A stretch of DNA of 64,000 nucleotides from Bradyrhizobium sp. RD5-C2 (lineage in GTDB: Bacteria > Pseudomonadota > Alphaproteobacteria > Rhizobiales > Xanthobacteraceae): positions 1 to 64,000 of the forward strand of contig NZ_BOVL01000056.1 of the NCBI RefSeq assembly GCF_019972155.1, written 5' to 3'. The position numbers and the translations under genes are program-made. Of this stretch, positions 1 to 8,036 are shown in pieces (positions within the stretch are counted from its first letter, which is position 1; every line of letters starts with the position of its first letter). A model generated the notes under the pieces. That model was not told the DNA's origin. It did no database searches and saw nothing but the letters and a program-made list of their open reading frames with translations.

Positions 1-2
1 AT

Positions 3-92
3 CGGGTGGTCGACATGCAGGCGGTCGATGTCGAGCGCGACCTCGACGGCGAGCTGGCGCGGCTGGAGGGGAGTTTGCGGCAGGAGCGGTGA
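3..92 (+). CDS. C-terminal end of an unidentified protein (partial)
   Basis: An open frame enters from the left edge and ends at TGA 90-92, giving 29 residues rich in Asp, Glu, Leu and Arg, with the look of an amphipathic or coiled-coil tail. The body of the gene is outside the window, so the family cannot be named. It ends about 55 bases before the first REP-like hairpin, which is a usual place for such repeats. Confidence 0.4.
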   Translation, partial: RVVDMQAVDVERDLDGELARLEGSLRQER

Positions 93-148
93 GCTTTCGC
101 CGGCTGAGAGCCTAATGGCGTCGAGATCGACCGCGGGCCTCTCCACAC

Positions 149-269
149 GTCGTCCTGGCGAAAGCCAGGACCCATAACCACTGCATTCGGTGATGAATGG
201 GATCGCCGCCCCAGCGTCGCGCAACAATTGAGACTTGGGGTAATGGGTCCTGGCTTTCGCCAGGACGAC
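149..269. repeat. REP-like doublet 1: two inverted hairpin units
   Basis: The unit at 149-178 (GTCGTCCTGGCGAAAGCC, continuing into AGGACCCAT) recurs as its reverse complement at 243-269. Each unit is itself a hairpin (TCCTGGC/GCCAGGA). The head-to-head arrangement with a roughly 65-base spacer resembles a REPIN-type doublet. No gene is seen between the two units. Confidence 0.8.
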
Positions 270-300
270 ACTGAATGTGGCATTGCCGACATCCTCAATC

Positions 301-423
301 GTCGTCCCGGCGAAGGCCGGGACCCATACTCCGCGGCCGGTGTTGTGAACGGGACTCGTCTTTGCAGTATCGTTCAGCAATGAGCATCTGTGGTTATGGG
401 TCCCTGCTTTCGCAGGACGACAT
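301..423. repeat. REP-like doublet 2
   Basis: A second pair of the same family. The left unit at 301-327 is the GTCGTCCCGGCGAAGGCC variant with compensatory changes in both stem arms. The right unit at 396-422 is a reduced inverted copy (ATGGGTCCCTGCTTTCGC). The rest of 93-644 holds no convincing gene; short open frames across it run through the repeats. Confidence 0.75.
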
Positions 424-644
424 CGAATGTGTTGTGCGGTCCGCGAGTCACACATCCGCATTCTCGCGACATGATCTGTTCGAGTCTTGCTCTTCGTTCC
501 AACCTCTCATTGAGCAGAGGGTGCAGGGAAAGCCGGGTGCCCTTGCAACGGATCGGTCGATTGCGATCGGACCCGGCTAGATTTGACACCGTGAAAAGTT
601 GAGAGGCTTCGGGCGGCGGGCCGGGCCCGCCGCCTTTCGCGTGG

Positions 645-1040
645 TTATTTCTGCTCGACGCCCTCGATCCCGATTGCACGGAAGCTGGCATATTTGTTGC
701 CGACGTCTGCCTCGAGCTGGGTCTGCTTGGCACCGAACGCCTTGAGCGAGTCCATATCGGGAAACTGGATCAGCACCACGCGATTTGGTGGCGGCGCCCC
801 GTTCATGGTGATCGTCTTGTTCAGACCGCCCGCGAGGTATTTGCCGCCGTGCTCCCTGATGTTGGCTTGCGCCTTCGGCAGAAAATCCTTTGCGTAGCCG
901 TCCTGATCCCTGACATCGATTTCCGCAACCGAGTAAGCGGGTATCTTGGCCTGCGCGTGCAGGACGCTGCCGGCGCCGACGCCCAGAACAAAGCTGGCGA
1001 TTGCAGCCGTTGCAACCTTGGAAACAGACTTCATTGCCAT
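645..1040 (-). CDS. Exported DUF1330 domain protein
   Basis: A 131-residue protein with a signal peptide (residues 1 to about 30, cleavage near HAQA) followed by one DUF1330 domain, a small alpha/beta-barrel fold of the dimeric type. The domain fills the mature protein and is of normal length (about 95 residues). No enzymatic role is established for the family. GGGAGGA lies just upstream of ATG 1040; a second ATG two codons on would give better spacing, so the start may be 1034. It stands alone between the REP doublets and a gene-poor stretch. Confident for the family; function unknown. Confidence 0.85.
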   Translation of the reverse strand: MAMKSVSKVATAAIASFVLGVGAGSVLHAQAKIPAYSVAEIDVRDQDGYAKDFLPKAQANIREHGGKYLAGGLNKTITMNGAPPPNRVVLIQFPDMDSLKAFGAKQTQLEADVGNKYASFRAIGIEGVEQK

Positions 1041-1507
1041 TGTCCTCCCTCGTCACGTGCGCGGACGCCGGGGCGCACGCTGCCCGGTTCGAAATCGGCA
1101 GCGCCATAGCAAGCGGGAAAAACGCGTTCTTATCGCCGGCGATCTGTATGATTTCGTACCGTCATGCGTGATGCAGGACGTACAATCACAATCATCCTCA
1201 GTCAGGGCCGGATGGTTCAGCTTTCCACGACGAATGGCGAGGCACTAAAAAGGGATTGATCCAAATCCACGATGACACGGCTCTCGCCGTTCAACCGCGT
1301 AGGCAAGCCGCACTTGACGCGCAGGCGATCAAGCGTATCGCTCTCAATTCGCGTTTGGAAGATGCCAAACCCGGCCAAATCGTTTCCACAAATTTCCAGG
1401 CTCGCACTCACGCGTCATAGCCAGACAACGGGACGATTGCAGATACGGACTTGTTTCGCCCCGTCGCGGTCACGCCCCGACGGTTCCTGTCGCCTCTTTC
1501 GCAAAGC
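1041..1507. other. Gene-poor interval
   Basis: No gene can be supported in these 467 bases. A minus-strand frame at 1217-1411 begins with GTG and encodes 64 residues with fairly natural composition, but it has no clear ribosome binding site and no recognisable family. It could be a small orphan gene or a remnant. Confidence 0.5.
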
Positions 1508-2278
1508 TCAGGCAGCGCTGTAGCCGCCGTCGACCACTTGCGATGCGCCCGTCATGAACGACGCCTTGTCCGAGCACATCCAGACCACGGCCTCGGCGAT
1601 TTCCTCTGGTACCCCCAGGCGACGTGCGGGCACCTTGGCGATGATTTCGTCGTATCGTTCGTCCATCGTCTCCTTGGTCATCGGCGTCTTGATGTATCCG
1701 GGATTGACGCAATTCACGCGGATGCCGTCCTGGGCGTATTCGATCGCAGCGGACTTGGTCAGCCCGACGACGCCGTGCTTGGTCGCGACATAGTGCGCCG
1801 ACGTGGCAAGGCCGACCAGCCCGGCGATCGAGGCTGTGTTGACGATGGCGCCGCCATCACCTTGCTTCAGCATCTGCGCGATCTCGTATTTCAGGCACAG
1901 GAACACGCCCATCAGATTCACCGAAAACATCTTCGCCACCGAAGGCTGGGTGAGCTCATGGATGCGCTGGCCGGGCGGGCCGACGGAGCGCCCGGCCACG
2001 CCGGCATTGTTGAACGCGCAATCGATGCGCCCGAACGCCGATACCGTGCGGGCCACCATGTTGGCGACATCGGCCTCGTCGGTGACGTCGCCCTGGATCG
2101 CAATCGACTGGCCGCCCGCGGCGTTGATGAGCGCGACCGTCTGTTCGATGCCATCTTTCGAGAGATCCGACACCGCGACGCGCGCGCCTTCGCGGGCCAT
2201 GGCAATCGCCGTTGCCCGACCGATGCCGGAGCCGCCGCCTGTCACCAACGCAGCCTTGCCGTCCAGAATGCCAGCCAT
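1508..2278 (-). CDS. Short-chain dehydrogenase/reductase
   Basis: A 256-residue classical SDR oxidoreductase, cytoplasmic and NAD(P)-dependent. Visible motifs are the Rossmann loop TGGGSGIG at 13-20, NNAG at 90-93, and the catalytic set Asn121, Ser150, Tyr163 and Lys167 (YVATK). The acidic SDLS after beta-2 (Asp38) favours NAD(H). The C-terminal DGGYSAA is typical of the glucose-dehydrogenase/3-oxoacyl-reductase-like branch. It is the last gene of a minus-strand set after the ABC binding protein and the ThDP enzyme, so it may reduce or oxidise the aldehyde made by that enzyme (inference). Substrate not predictable. Confidence 0.9.
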   Translation of the reverse strand: MAGILDGKAALVTGGGSGIGRATAIAMAREGARVAVSDLSKDGIEQTVALINAAGGQSIAIQGDVTDEADVANMVARTVSAFGRIDCAFNNAGVAGRSVGPPGQRIHELTQPSVAKMFSVNLMGVFLCLKYEIAQMLKQGDGGAIVNTASIAGLVGLATSAHYVATKHGVVGLTKSAAIEYAQDGIRVNCVNPGYIKTPMTKETMDERYDEIIAKVPARRLGVPEEIAEAVVWMCSDKASFMTGASQVVDGGYSAA

Positions 2279-2303
2279 CAGAAGCTCCTCCAGCTTTTTT
2301 TAT

Positions 2304-2355
2304 GGAGCATGATCTTGTCGGAAAACCGCTGCGCACTTTTCCGGATCATGCTCTA
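2304..2355. repeat. Palindromic repeat family A, copy 1
   Basis: Inverted arms GAGCATGATC (2305-2314) and GATCATGCTC (2344-2353) enclose GGAAAA and TTTTCC blocks. The element fills the gap between two minus-strand genes. Its outer TAG (complement of 2353-2355) is the stop codon of the ThDP enzyme. Other copies are at 24052-24100 and 31453-31526, with a variant at 40536-40579. Confidence 0.85.
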
Positions 2356-4017
2356 GCGCTTGCCTTCGATTGCGATCTCGACGAGGTACGGGCGCTGCGC
2401 CGCGACAGCCTTTGCGACTGCGCCGGCGATGTCGTCCGCCTTTTCGACCCTGACCGCCTCGACGCCCATGCCGGCCGCGAGATGCACGAAGTCGAGCGCG
2501 GGGCCGGTGATGTCCATGTTCTGGTAGGGATGCTGGGTGCCGGCTTCGAAATTCTGTCGCCAGACGTCCACATTGTGCTTGAGGATGCGGTACTCGCGGT
2601 TGGCGAGTACCACGAACACGATCGCAAGCTTGTGGTGCGCGGCGGTCCACAGCGCCTGGATCGCGTACATCGCCGAACCGTCGCCGGAGATCGCGACAAC
2701 CGGACGGTCCGGCATTGCGACCTTGACGCCGATCGCGCCGGCAAGACCCTGGCCGATGCCGCCGCCACGTCCGCCGAAATAGTCGCCGAAGCCGCGATAG
2801 TCGAAGGCGCGGGCGAGATCGAGGCTCGCGGTGATGCTCTCATCGACGATGACCACATCATCGGGCAGGCCGCGGCGCAGTTCCGCGGTGACGCGCGGCA
2901 TCGAGCTCGGCTCGCGGTTCCAGCTCTTCTCGACGCGCGCGCGATAGGCTTCCTTCTCTTTCGCCTGCAGTTCGGCCAGCGCAGCATTGCGATTTTGCGC
3001 AGCCTGCCTGAAGTCTGCGCTCGCCTTGGCGCGTAACGCGTCGGTCAATGCACTGATGCTGACCGCGATGTCGCCGACGATGCCGGCATCGAGCCGGTTG
3101 TTGAGCGCGAGACGCTCGCTTGAGGCTTCGATCTGGAGCAGGGACGCGCCGTCGGGAATGTGGCTATCAGGCGCGAACCAGATGTCCTCGAAGAATGGGC
3201 CTCCGATCAGCAGCACGAGATCGGTATCGCCGAGCGCCTTGCGCACCTGCCGGGCGTCGCCGGGGAGCGACTGACGATAGCTCGGATGATTGGTCGGGAA
3301 GGGTGCGTGATGCCGCAATCCTTCGAACCACACGGTCGCACCGATCGTTTCCGCAAGCGCGACCAACGCCTGTTCGTCGCCCGACCGCGCCACGTCGTCG
3401 CCGGCGATGATGGCCGGATTCTTCGCCTTCAGCAGCAGTGCGACCAGAGCCTCGATGCCTGCCGGATCGGGGCGTGTCGATCGCCACAGATTGTCCGGCG
3501 TCGATGCATCGACCGCGGTCTCCTGTTCCAGGACGTCGATCGGGAGCGATACGAACACCGGCCCCTGCGGCGCATCGGTCGCCACCTTGAACGCACGGCG
3601 CATGATCGGTGCGATCTCGTCGGCGCGCTCGATCTGAACGCTCCACTTCGTCACCGGGGCTGCCATCGCAACGAGGTCGTGGCCGAGCAGCGGATTGTTG
3701 AGCCGCATGCGCGTGTCCTGCTGACCCGCGGTCACGACCACGGGCGAATTTGCTTTCAGCGCGCCGTAGAGCGAGCCGATGCCGTTGCCGAGGCCCGGAG
3801 CGACGTGCAAATTGGCGACGGTGACGCGTCCCGATGCCTGCGCATAGAAGCTGGCGGCGCTGACGGCGACGCCTTCGTGCAGCGCCATGATGTATTCGAG
3901 TTTCGGGAATGCCGGCAGGCTGTCGAGCAGCGGTGTTTCCGTCGTGCCGGGATTGCCGAAGATGTGACGCACGCCGTGCGACACGAAGGATTCCATCAGC
4001 ACACGGCGTCCACGCAT
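2353..4017 (-). CDS. Thiamine-diphosphate decarboxylase, benzoylformate decarboxylase-like
   Basis: A 554-residue ThDP-dependent enzyme with the three domains of the pyruvate-oxidase/decarboxylase family. The cofactor-activating Glu48 lies in ALHE, His71 in NLHVAPG matches the active-site His70 of Pseudomonas MdlC, and the ThDP/Mg motif begins at GDGS 445-448 with ALWTAA after it, very like MdlC. The loop that holds the second active-site His of MdlC (His281) reads PFFEDIW here and lacks His, and the MdlC Ser26 position is Thr. The reaction is therefore probably 2-ketoacid decarboxylation on a different substrate. GGGAGGA precedes ATG 4017. The gene lies between the ABC binding protein and the SDR, apparently one transcript. 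Confidence 0.85.
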   Translation of the reverse strand: MRGRRVLMESFVSHGVRHIFGNPGTTETPLLDSLPAFPKLEYIMALHEGVAVSAASFYAQASGRVTVANLHVAPGLGNGIGSLYGALKANSPVVVTAGQQDTRMRLNNPLLGHDLVAMAAPVTKWSVQIERADEIAPIMRRAFKVATDAPQGPVFVSLPIDVLEQETAVDASTPDNLWRSTRPDPAGIEALVALLLKAKNPAIIAGDDVARSGDEQALVALAETIGATVWFEGLRHHAPFPTNHPSYRQSLPGDARQVRKALGDTDLVLLIGGPFFEDIWFAPDSHIPDGASLLQIEASSERLALNNRLDAGIVGDIAVSISALTDALRAKASADFRQAAQNRNAALAELQAKEKEAYRARVEKSWNREPSSMPRVTAELRRGLPDDVVIVDESITASLDLARAFDYRGFGDYFGGRGGGIGQGLAGAIGVKVAMPDRPVVAISGDGSAMYAIQALWTAAHHKLAIVFVVLANREYRILKHNVDVWRQNFEAGTQHPYQNMDITGPALDFVHLAAGMGVEAVRVEKADDIAGAVAKAVAAQRPYLVEIAIEGKR

Positions 4018-4135
4018 TCACTTCCTCCCGGTCGTTTCTGATCCGTTTTGCGCATCATCGGCCGATGAGCGGCCGATGGCAACTGCGACAAGGTTTGCGT
4101 ACGCCGCGCTGTCTTTCGCGGGGCGCCGTGGACGA

Positions 4136-5362
4136 TCACGCCTTCGAAATGCCGCCGTCGATCACGGGACCCAGCGGCTCGTAACGTTCGCCGCTGAAGC
4201 GCGTCAGCTGCAGTTGCTCGAGCGGATAGTAGTCGGTCGGCGAGGTGTTGATCTTGATGCCCGGCAGCAGCATGTCGGATTCGACATCCTTCAAGTTCGC
4301 CGCCTGCTTGATGATGTTTTCGGACGAGACGTCGTCGCCGCACTGCTTGAGCACCTGAACCAGAATCTGGCTGGTGAGATAGCCGGTGACCGCGTAGATG
4401 TCGTTCCTGGCCGCGGCCGGATCGTATTTGTCGAGGAAGGCACGCCACTTCTGAATGGCGGGATCGCTGTCCCAGGCGGCGTCGACGGGATCCTTCAGAT
4501 AGGCGCTGGAAATGATCCCCTTGGACACGTCGAAGCCTGCGGCCTTCAGGGTCGAGCCGGCGGAGGAGGCGTTGTTGCCGATGTAATGCGCCGGCTGCCA
4601 GCCGAGCTCGGCGATCTTCTTGATGCCTTGCGCGGCGAATTTCGGCGTGGTCATGCTCATGAACACGTTGGCGCCGGCGGATTTGCAGCGGACCACCTGG
4701 CTGTCGATGGTAGGATCCGCGGTCTCATAGGATAGCTCCGCCACGATTGCAGAGGTCTTGCCGCCAAGTCCGTCCTTAAAACCCTTCAGCACGTCGCGTC
4801 CGAAATCGTCGTTCTGGTAGACGATGCCGATCTTGGGATCATTCTGAGTCGACAGGACATGCTGCGCGAAGGCCCGGCCCTCGATCTGGTAGCAGGGCTG
4901 GAAACCCATCGTGTAGGGGAAGTTCTTGTAGTCGCCGAACTTGGTGGCGCCCGAGGCGATGAAGAGGTGCGGGACCTTCTTCTGGTTCATGTATTTCATG
5001 ATCGCCGCATTGGTCGGTGCACCGAGCGGCGCAAACAGCACATCGATTTCGTCGCCTTCGACCAGCTTGCGCGCCTGTTCCACCGTCTTGGCCGGGCTGT
5101 AGGCATCGTCATAGGTGATGTATTTGATCATGCGGCCGTTGATGCCGCCTTGCTCGTTGATCATCTTGAAATAGCCGCCGGGCGTGCGGCCGATCGACGA
5201 ATAGACCGCAGCCGGTCCCGAATAGGCGTCGATGTTGCCGATCACGATCTCGGTCTTGCCTTTGGCAATGGCGGGCTTGCCGAGCAGCAGCGTGGCCGCC
5301 GTGGCGGCAGCGCCCTTGATGAGATGACGGCGGTTGAGTTGGGGGGAACGGTTCCTTGGCAT
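4136..5362 (-). CDS. ABC transporter substrate-binding protein, branched-chain amino-acid type
   Basis: A 408-residue periplasmic binding protein of the Leu/Ile/Val family (Peripla_BP_6). The start at 5362 is chosen because GGAGG sits six bases upstream and the next residues form a twin-arginine signal (NRRHLIKG followed by a small hydrophobic stretch). The mature protein begins near KGKTEIVIGNIDAYSG, with typical segments for this fold (YDDAYSPAKTVEQARKLVEGDEID). No permease or ATPase gene is adjacent. Proteins of this family in soil bacteria often bind aromatic or aliphatic acids as well as amino acids, which fits the neighbouring decarboxylase. Ligand unknown. Confidence 0.88.
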   Translation of the reverse strand: MPRNRSPQLNRRHLIKGAAATAATLLLGKPAIAKGKTEIVIGNIDAYSGPAAVYSSIGRTPGGYFKMINEQGGINGRMIKYITYDDAYSPAKTVEQARKLVEGDEIDVLFAPLGAPTNAAIMKYMNQKKVPHLFIASGATKFGDYKNFPYTMGFQPCYQIEGRAFAQHVLSTQNDPKIGIVYQNDDFGRDVLKGFKDGLGGKTSAIVAELSYETADPTIDSQVVRCKSAGANVFMSMTTPKFAAQGIKKIAELGWQPAHYIGNNASSAGSTLKAAGFDVSKGIISSAYLKDPVDAAWDSDPAIQKWRAFLDKYDPAAARNDIYAVTGYLTSQILVQVLKQCGDDVSSENIIKQAANLKDVESDMLLPGIKINTSPTDYYPLEQLQLTRFSGERYEPLGPVIDGGISKA

Positions 5363-5592
5363 TGTAGTCCTCCGCTTCTTCTTGTTGGCCGTTTTGGCAT
5401 TGTTGGCCGTTTGGCAGCCTCTGACGGGCATGTCGGCTTCAAGCATTGTACCGCGCTCGAGCCGGATCAAGCCAGTGTATGAGCGCGGCCCGGCGGAACT
5501 TGTGCGTAGTCGCTACCATCGGGAATATTGCTGCGGTGTCAGGGTCCGGCGCGGCAGATCGAATGATCCGCCGCGCCGGACACCAAGATCGA

Positions 5593-6054
5593 TCAGGCCG
5601 GCAGGGCCCGGCTTGCCGTGCGACCGTGCGGGCTGAGCTCGCGCACCGGAAACACGCGATCGTAAGCGATGTTGAAGACGAACGCGTAGACCAGATAGAA
5701 GGCGACGATCGAGATATCCATCATCAGCGCGGCCCACAGCGAGACGCCGAGATACCAGGCGACGAACGGGATCAGCAGCACGATCAGGCCAGCCTCGAAC
5801 AGCATCGCGTGCACGACGCGGATCGGCATCGTCTTGGCGACACGGCCGGTGACGCGGACCAGCGCGTGGTCGAAGCCGAGATTGAACAGCAAGTTCCAGA
5901 TCGTCGCCACCGTCGCCGAGACGACGCCGATGACGCCCATATGGGCGACCGGCTGATTGAACAGCCAGGCGGCTGCCGGCGTGAAGATGGCGATACCGAT
6001 CAGTTCGAACAGGACTGCGTGCCTGATCCGGTCGGAGAAGGAACGCATAGACAT
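5593..6054 (-). CDS. PACE-family efflux transporter (AceI-like)
   Basis: A 153-residue inner-membrane protein with four membrane segments in two bacterial-transmembrane-pair repeats. The first repeat has DRIRHAVLFE with the family's key glutamate (Glu17), then TIWNLLFNLGFD; the second has RVVHAMLFEAG and a conserved Asp in ALMMDISI. PACE proteins export biocides or polyamines by proton antiport. The longer reading starting at 6114 would take its N-terminus from repeat B, so 6054 is preferred. A divergent LysR gene follows, the same arrangement as aceI-aceR in Acinetobacter. Confidence 0.9.
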   Translation of the reverse strand: MSMRSFSDRIRHAVLFELIGIAIFTPAAAWLFNQPVAHMGVIGVVSATVATIWNLLFNLGFDHALVRVTGRVAKTMPIRVVHAMLFEAGLIVLLIPFVAWYLGVSLWAALMMDISIVAFYLVYAFVFNIAYDRVFPVRELSPHGRTASRALPA

Positions 6055-6078
6055 TTTGAAACCCTTTCTTGATTCTTG

Positions 6079-6132
6079 TTTTGACGCGTTTTCTTCACGC
6101 GAACCGGCATCCACTTCGCTTGAAAACGCTCT
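6079..6132. repeat. Palindromic repeat family B, copy 1
   Basis: Contains TTTTGACGCGTTTTCTTCAC, then GCGAACCGG, then CACTTCGCTTGAAAACGCTCT, so GCGTTTTC and GAAAACGC arms flank the element. The same element recurs at 40475-40526, 53624-53673 and 60414-60468. It lies in the divergent region between the PACE and LysR genes. Confidence 0.85.
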
Positions 6133-6148
6133 CGTTGTTGCGACCGGG

Positions 6149-6189
6149 TTTCTATCTGATATTGTGGGATTAGAAAGTTAGGTAATATC
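6149..6189. promoter_or_regulatory. Candidate LysR-regulator operator
   Basis: Two interleaved dyads lie just before the LysR gene: TTTCTA (6149-6154) with TAGAAA (6171-6176), and GATATT (6159-6164) with AATATC (6184-6189). The AT-rich dyads in a GC-rich divergent intergenic region suit binding by the adjacent LysR protein. This is inference; no known consensus is matched exactly. Confidence 0.45.
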
Positions 6190-6203
6190 TGGAAAAGAGA
6201 TAG

Positions 6204-7094
6204 ATGGCCGTTTCCATGGACCAGCTCGAATCCTTCGTGGCGGCGGCCGAGCAGGGCTCGTTCTCCGGTGCGGCACGGCTGCTGAAGAAGGCGCAATCGG
6301 CCGTCAGCACCCACGTCGCCAATCTGGAGACAGACCTTGGGATTGCGCTGTTCGATCGGACCGGGCGCAACCCGGTGCTGACCGAAGCCGGTGTGCGGCT
6401 GTTGCCGGAAGCAAGATTGATCCTCGATCGCCGCGAACACCTGATCGGTGTCGCCAGCAGTTTCGAGGCGCATGTTGAGAAGCGGCTGGTGGTGGCGATC
6501 GACGAGCTCTATCCGGAGAGCGCGGTCGGCGAGCTGTTCGCGGAATTCGCCAAGCGCTTTCCCCATGTCGAAGTGGAGCTGCTGTTTCCGATCATGGAGG
6601 ACGTCAGCCGTCTCGTGCTCGACGGCAAGGCCGATGTCGGCGTGATGTGGCGGCAGGAGCAGCTGCCGCCCGAACTCGGCTTCAAGACCATCGGCTGGGT
6701 GCCGCTGCAGCTCGTGTGCGGCAAGAACCATCCGTTGGCGCATGGGCGGGTGGATTGGGAGGAGCTGAAGCGGCATCGCCAGATCATGGTCACGGTGCGC
6801 AACGAAGGCACCGAGCGGCACCGGCTGCGTGTCGCAGCCGAGGTGTGGTGGGTCGAGAGCCATTGGGTGATCCTGCAGATCCTCAAGCAGGGCGTCGGCT
6901 GGGCGCTGATCCCGGCGCACATCATGGCGAGCTCGCAGATTGCCGAAGAACTGGCAATACCCGAGCTGGAATTCGGCGAGGGCGCGCATCCCGTCGCGCT
7001 CGAAGTGGTTTGGCACAAGCAGCGGCCGGCCGGACCCGCGGCAAAATGGCTGCGTCGCCGTTTCGCAACGCGGCCGCCGATGCTTCGCATGTGA
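6204..7094 (+). CDS. LysR-family regulator, probable regulator of the PACE pump
   Basis: A 296-residue LysR-type transcriptional regulator. The N-terminal winged helix-turn-helix (about residues 5-64) shows FVAAAEQGSFSGAARLL and QSAVSTHVANLE, followed by the effector-binding periplasmic-protein-like domain from about residue 90. It is transcribed away from the PACE gene, the usual geometry for a LysR protein controlling its neighbour and itself. An in-frame ATG at 6216 is an alternative start. Effector not predictable. Confidence 0.9.
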   Translation: MAVSMDQLESFVAAAEQGSFSGAARLLKKAQSAVSTHVANLETDLGIALFDRTGRNPVLTEAGVRLLPEARLILDRREHLIGVASSFEAHVEKRLVVAIDELYPESAVGELFAEFAKRFPHVEVELLFPIMEDVSRLVLDGKADVGVMWRQEQLPPELGFKTIGWVPLQLVCGKNHPLAHGRVDWEELKRHRQIMVTVRNEGTERHRLRVAAEVWWVESHWVILQILKQGVGWALIPAHIMASSQIAEELAIPELEFGEGAHPVALEVVWHKQRPAGPAAKWLRRRFATRPPMLRM

Positions 7095-7196
7095 CGGGCC
7101 ATGCGCGTCGGACAACGTCGCTGGCCGCACGGGAGCTGACATCGCGACCGCGATGTGTTGCCATGTGTGCCGCACTGACCGGACAGGGTGGAGATG

Positions 7197-7925
7197 ATGG
7201 CGAAGCAGTTGGAAGGCAAGGTCGCGGCCGTGACCGGCGCGGCGTCGGGCATTGGACTTGCGAGCAGCGAGGCGATGCTGGCCGCGGGCGCGCGCGTGGT
7301 GATGGTCGACCGTGACGCGGCCGCGCTGCAGGCGCTCGCCGGCAAGCACGGCGATGCGGTGATCCCGCTGGTCATCGACCTGCTCGATCCGAAGGACTGC
7401 GCGACGCTTCTGCCAAGGATCCTCGAGAAGGCCGGCCAACTCGACATCCTGCACGCCAATGCTGGGATCTATGTCGGCGGCGATCTCGTCGATGCCGATA
7501 CCGGCGCGATCGACCGGATGCTGAACCTCAACGTCAATGTCGTGATGAAGAACGTGCACGACGTGCTGCCGCACATGATCGCGCGCGGGACCGGCGACAT
7601 CATCGTGACGAGCTCGCTCGCCGCGCATTTCCCGACGCCGTGGGAGCCGGTCTATGCCTCGTCAAAATGGGCGATCAACTGCTTCGTCCAGACGGTGCGG
7701 CGCCAGGTGTTCAAGCACGGCATTCGCGTCGGCTCGATCTCGCCGGGGCCCGTGATCAGCGCGCTGCTCGCGGACTGGCCGGCGGAGAAGCTGGAGGAAG
7801 CCAAGGCTTCGGGCAGCCTGCTGGAGGCGAGCGAGGTCGCCGAGGTCGTGATGTTCATGCTGACCCGGCCGCGCGGCATGACGATTCGCGACGTCGTGAT
7901 GCTGCCGACGAATTTCGATCTGTAG
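7197..7925 (+). CDS. Short-chain dehydrogenase/reductase (ribitol-dehydrogenase-like)
   Basis: A 242-residue SDR with TGAASGIG at 13-20, NAG in HANAGIY and the YASSK active-site motif, and an Asp after beta-2 (MVDRD) that suggests NAD. The C-terminal VVMLPTNFDL and overall layout resemble ribitol/polyol dehydrogenases. Start choice is uncertain: GTG 7188, ATG 7194 and ATG 7197 are all in frame around a GGTGGAG ribosome site; 7197 leaves the best fit to family length. It follows the LysR gene by about 100 bases. Confidence 0.85.
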   Translation: MAKQLEGKVAAVTGAASGIGLASSEAMLAAGARVVMVDRDAAALQALAGKHGDAVIPLVIDLLDPKDCATLLPRILEKAGQLDILHANAGIYVGGDLVDADTGAIDRMLNLNVNVVMKNVHDVLPHMIARGTGDIIVTSSLAAHFPTPWEPVYASSKWAINCFVQTVRRQVFKHGIRVGSISPGPVISALLADWPAEKLEEAKASGSLLEASEVAEVVMFMLTRPRGMTIRDVVMLPTNFDL

Positions 7926-8036
7926 GCAGCATCGCGCCAATACCGTCGCCGGCGCGCCGTTGCGGCACAGGCAACGGAAGGTTGTGTTGCGGGCAGGGGC
8001 TTTGCTACTAGTCTCCCGGTGGGCGTGGGGGACGAA

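Noticed and set aside
149-423. CRISPR-like array
   Set aside because: Only four units in inverted pairs, with unequal spacers and hairpin units; they are REP-like repeats and no cas gene is present.
1217-1411. Minus-strand 64-residue frame
   Set aside because: GTG start without ribosome site, no family; mentioned only as a possible orphan in the gap entry.
2304-2355. Rho-independent terminator for the ThDP gene
   Set aside because: The same sequence recurs at several unrelated sites and lacks a T run after the stem; it is better described as a dispersed repeat, though it may reduce read-through.
6055-6114. N-terminal extension of the PACE transporter
   Set aside because: Residues would be coded partly by repeat B; PACE proteins begin close to the RIRHAVLFE motif, which fits ATG 6054.
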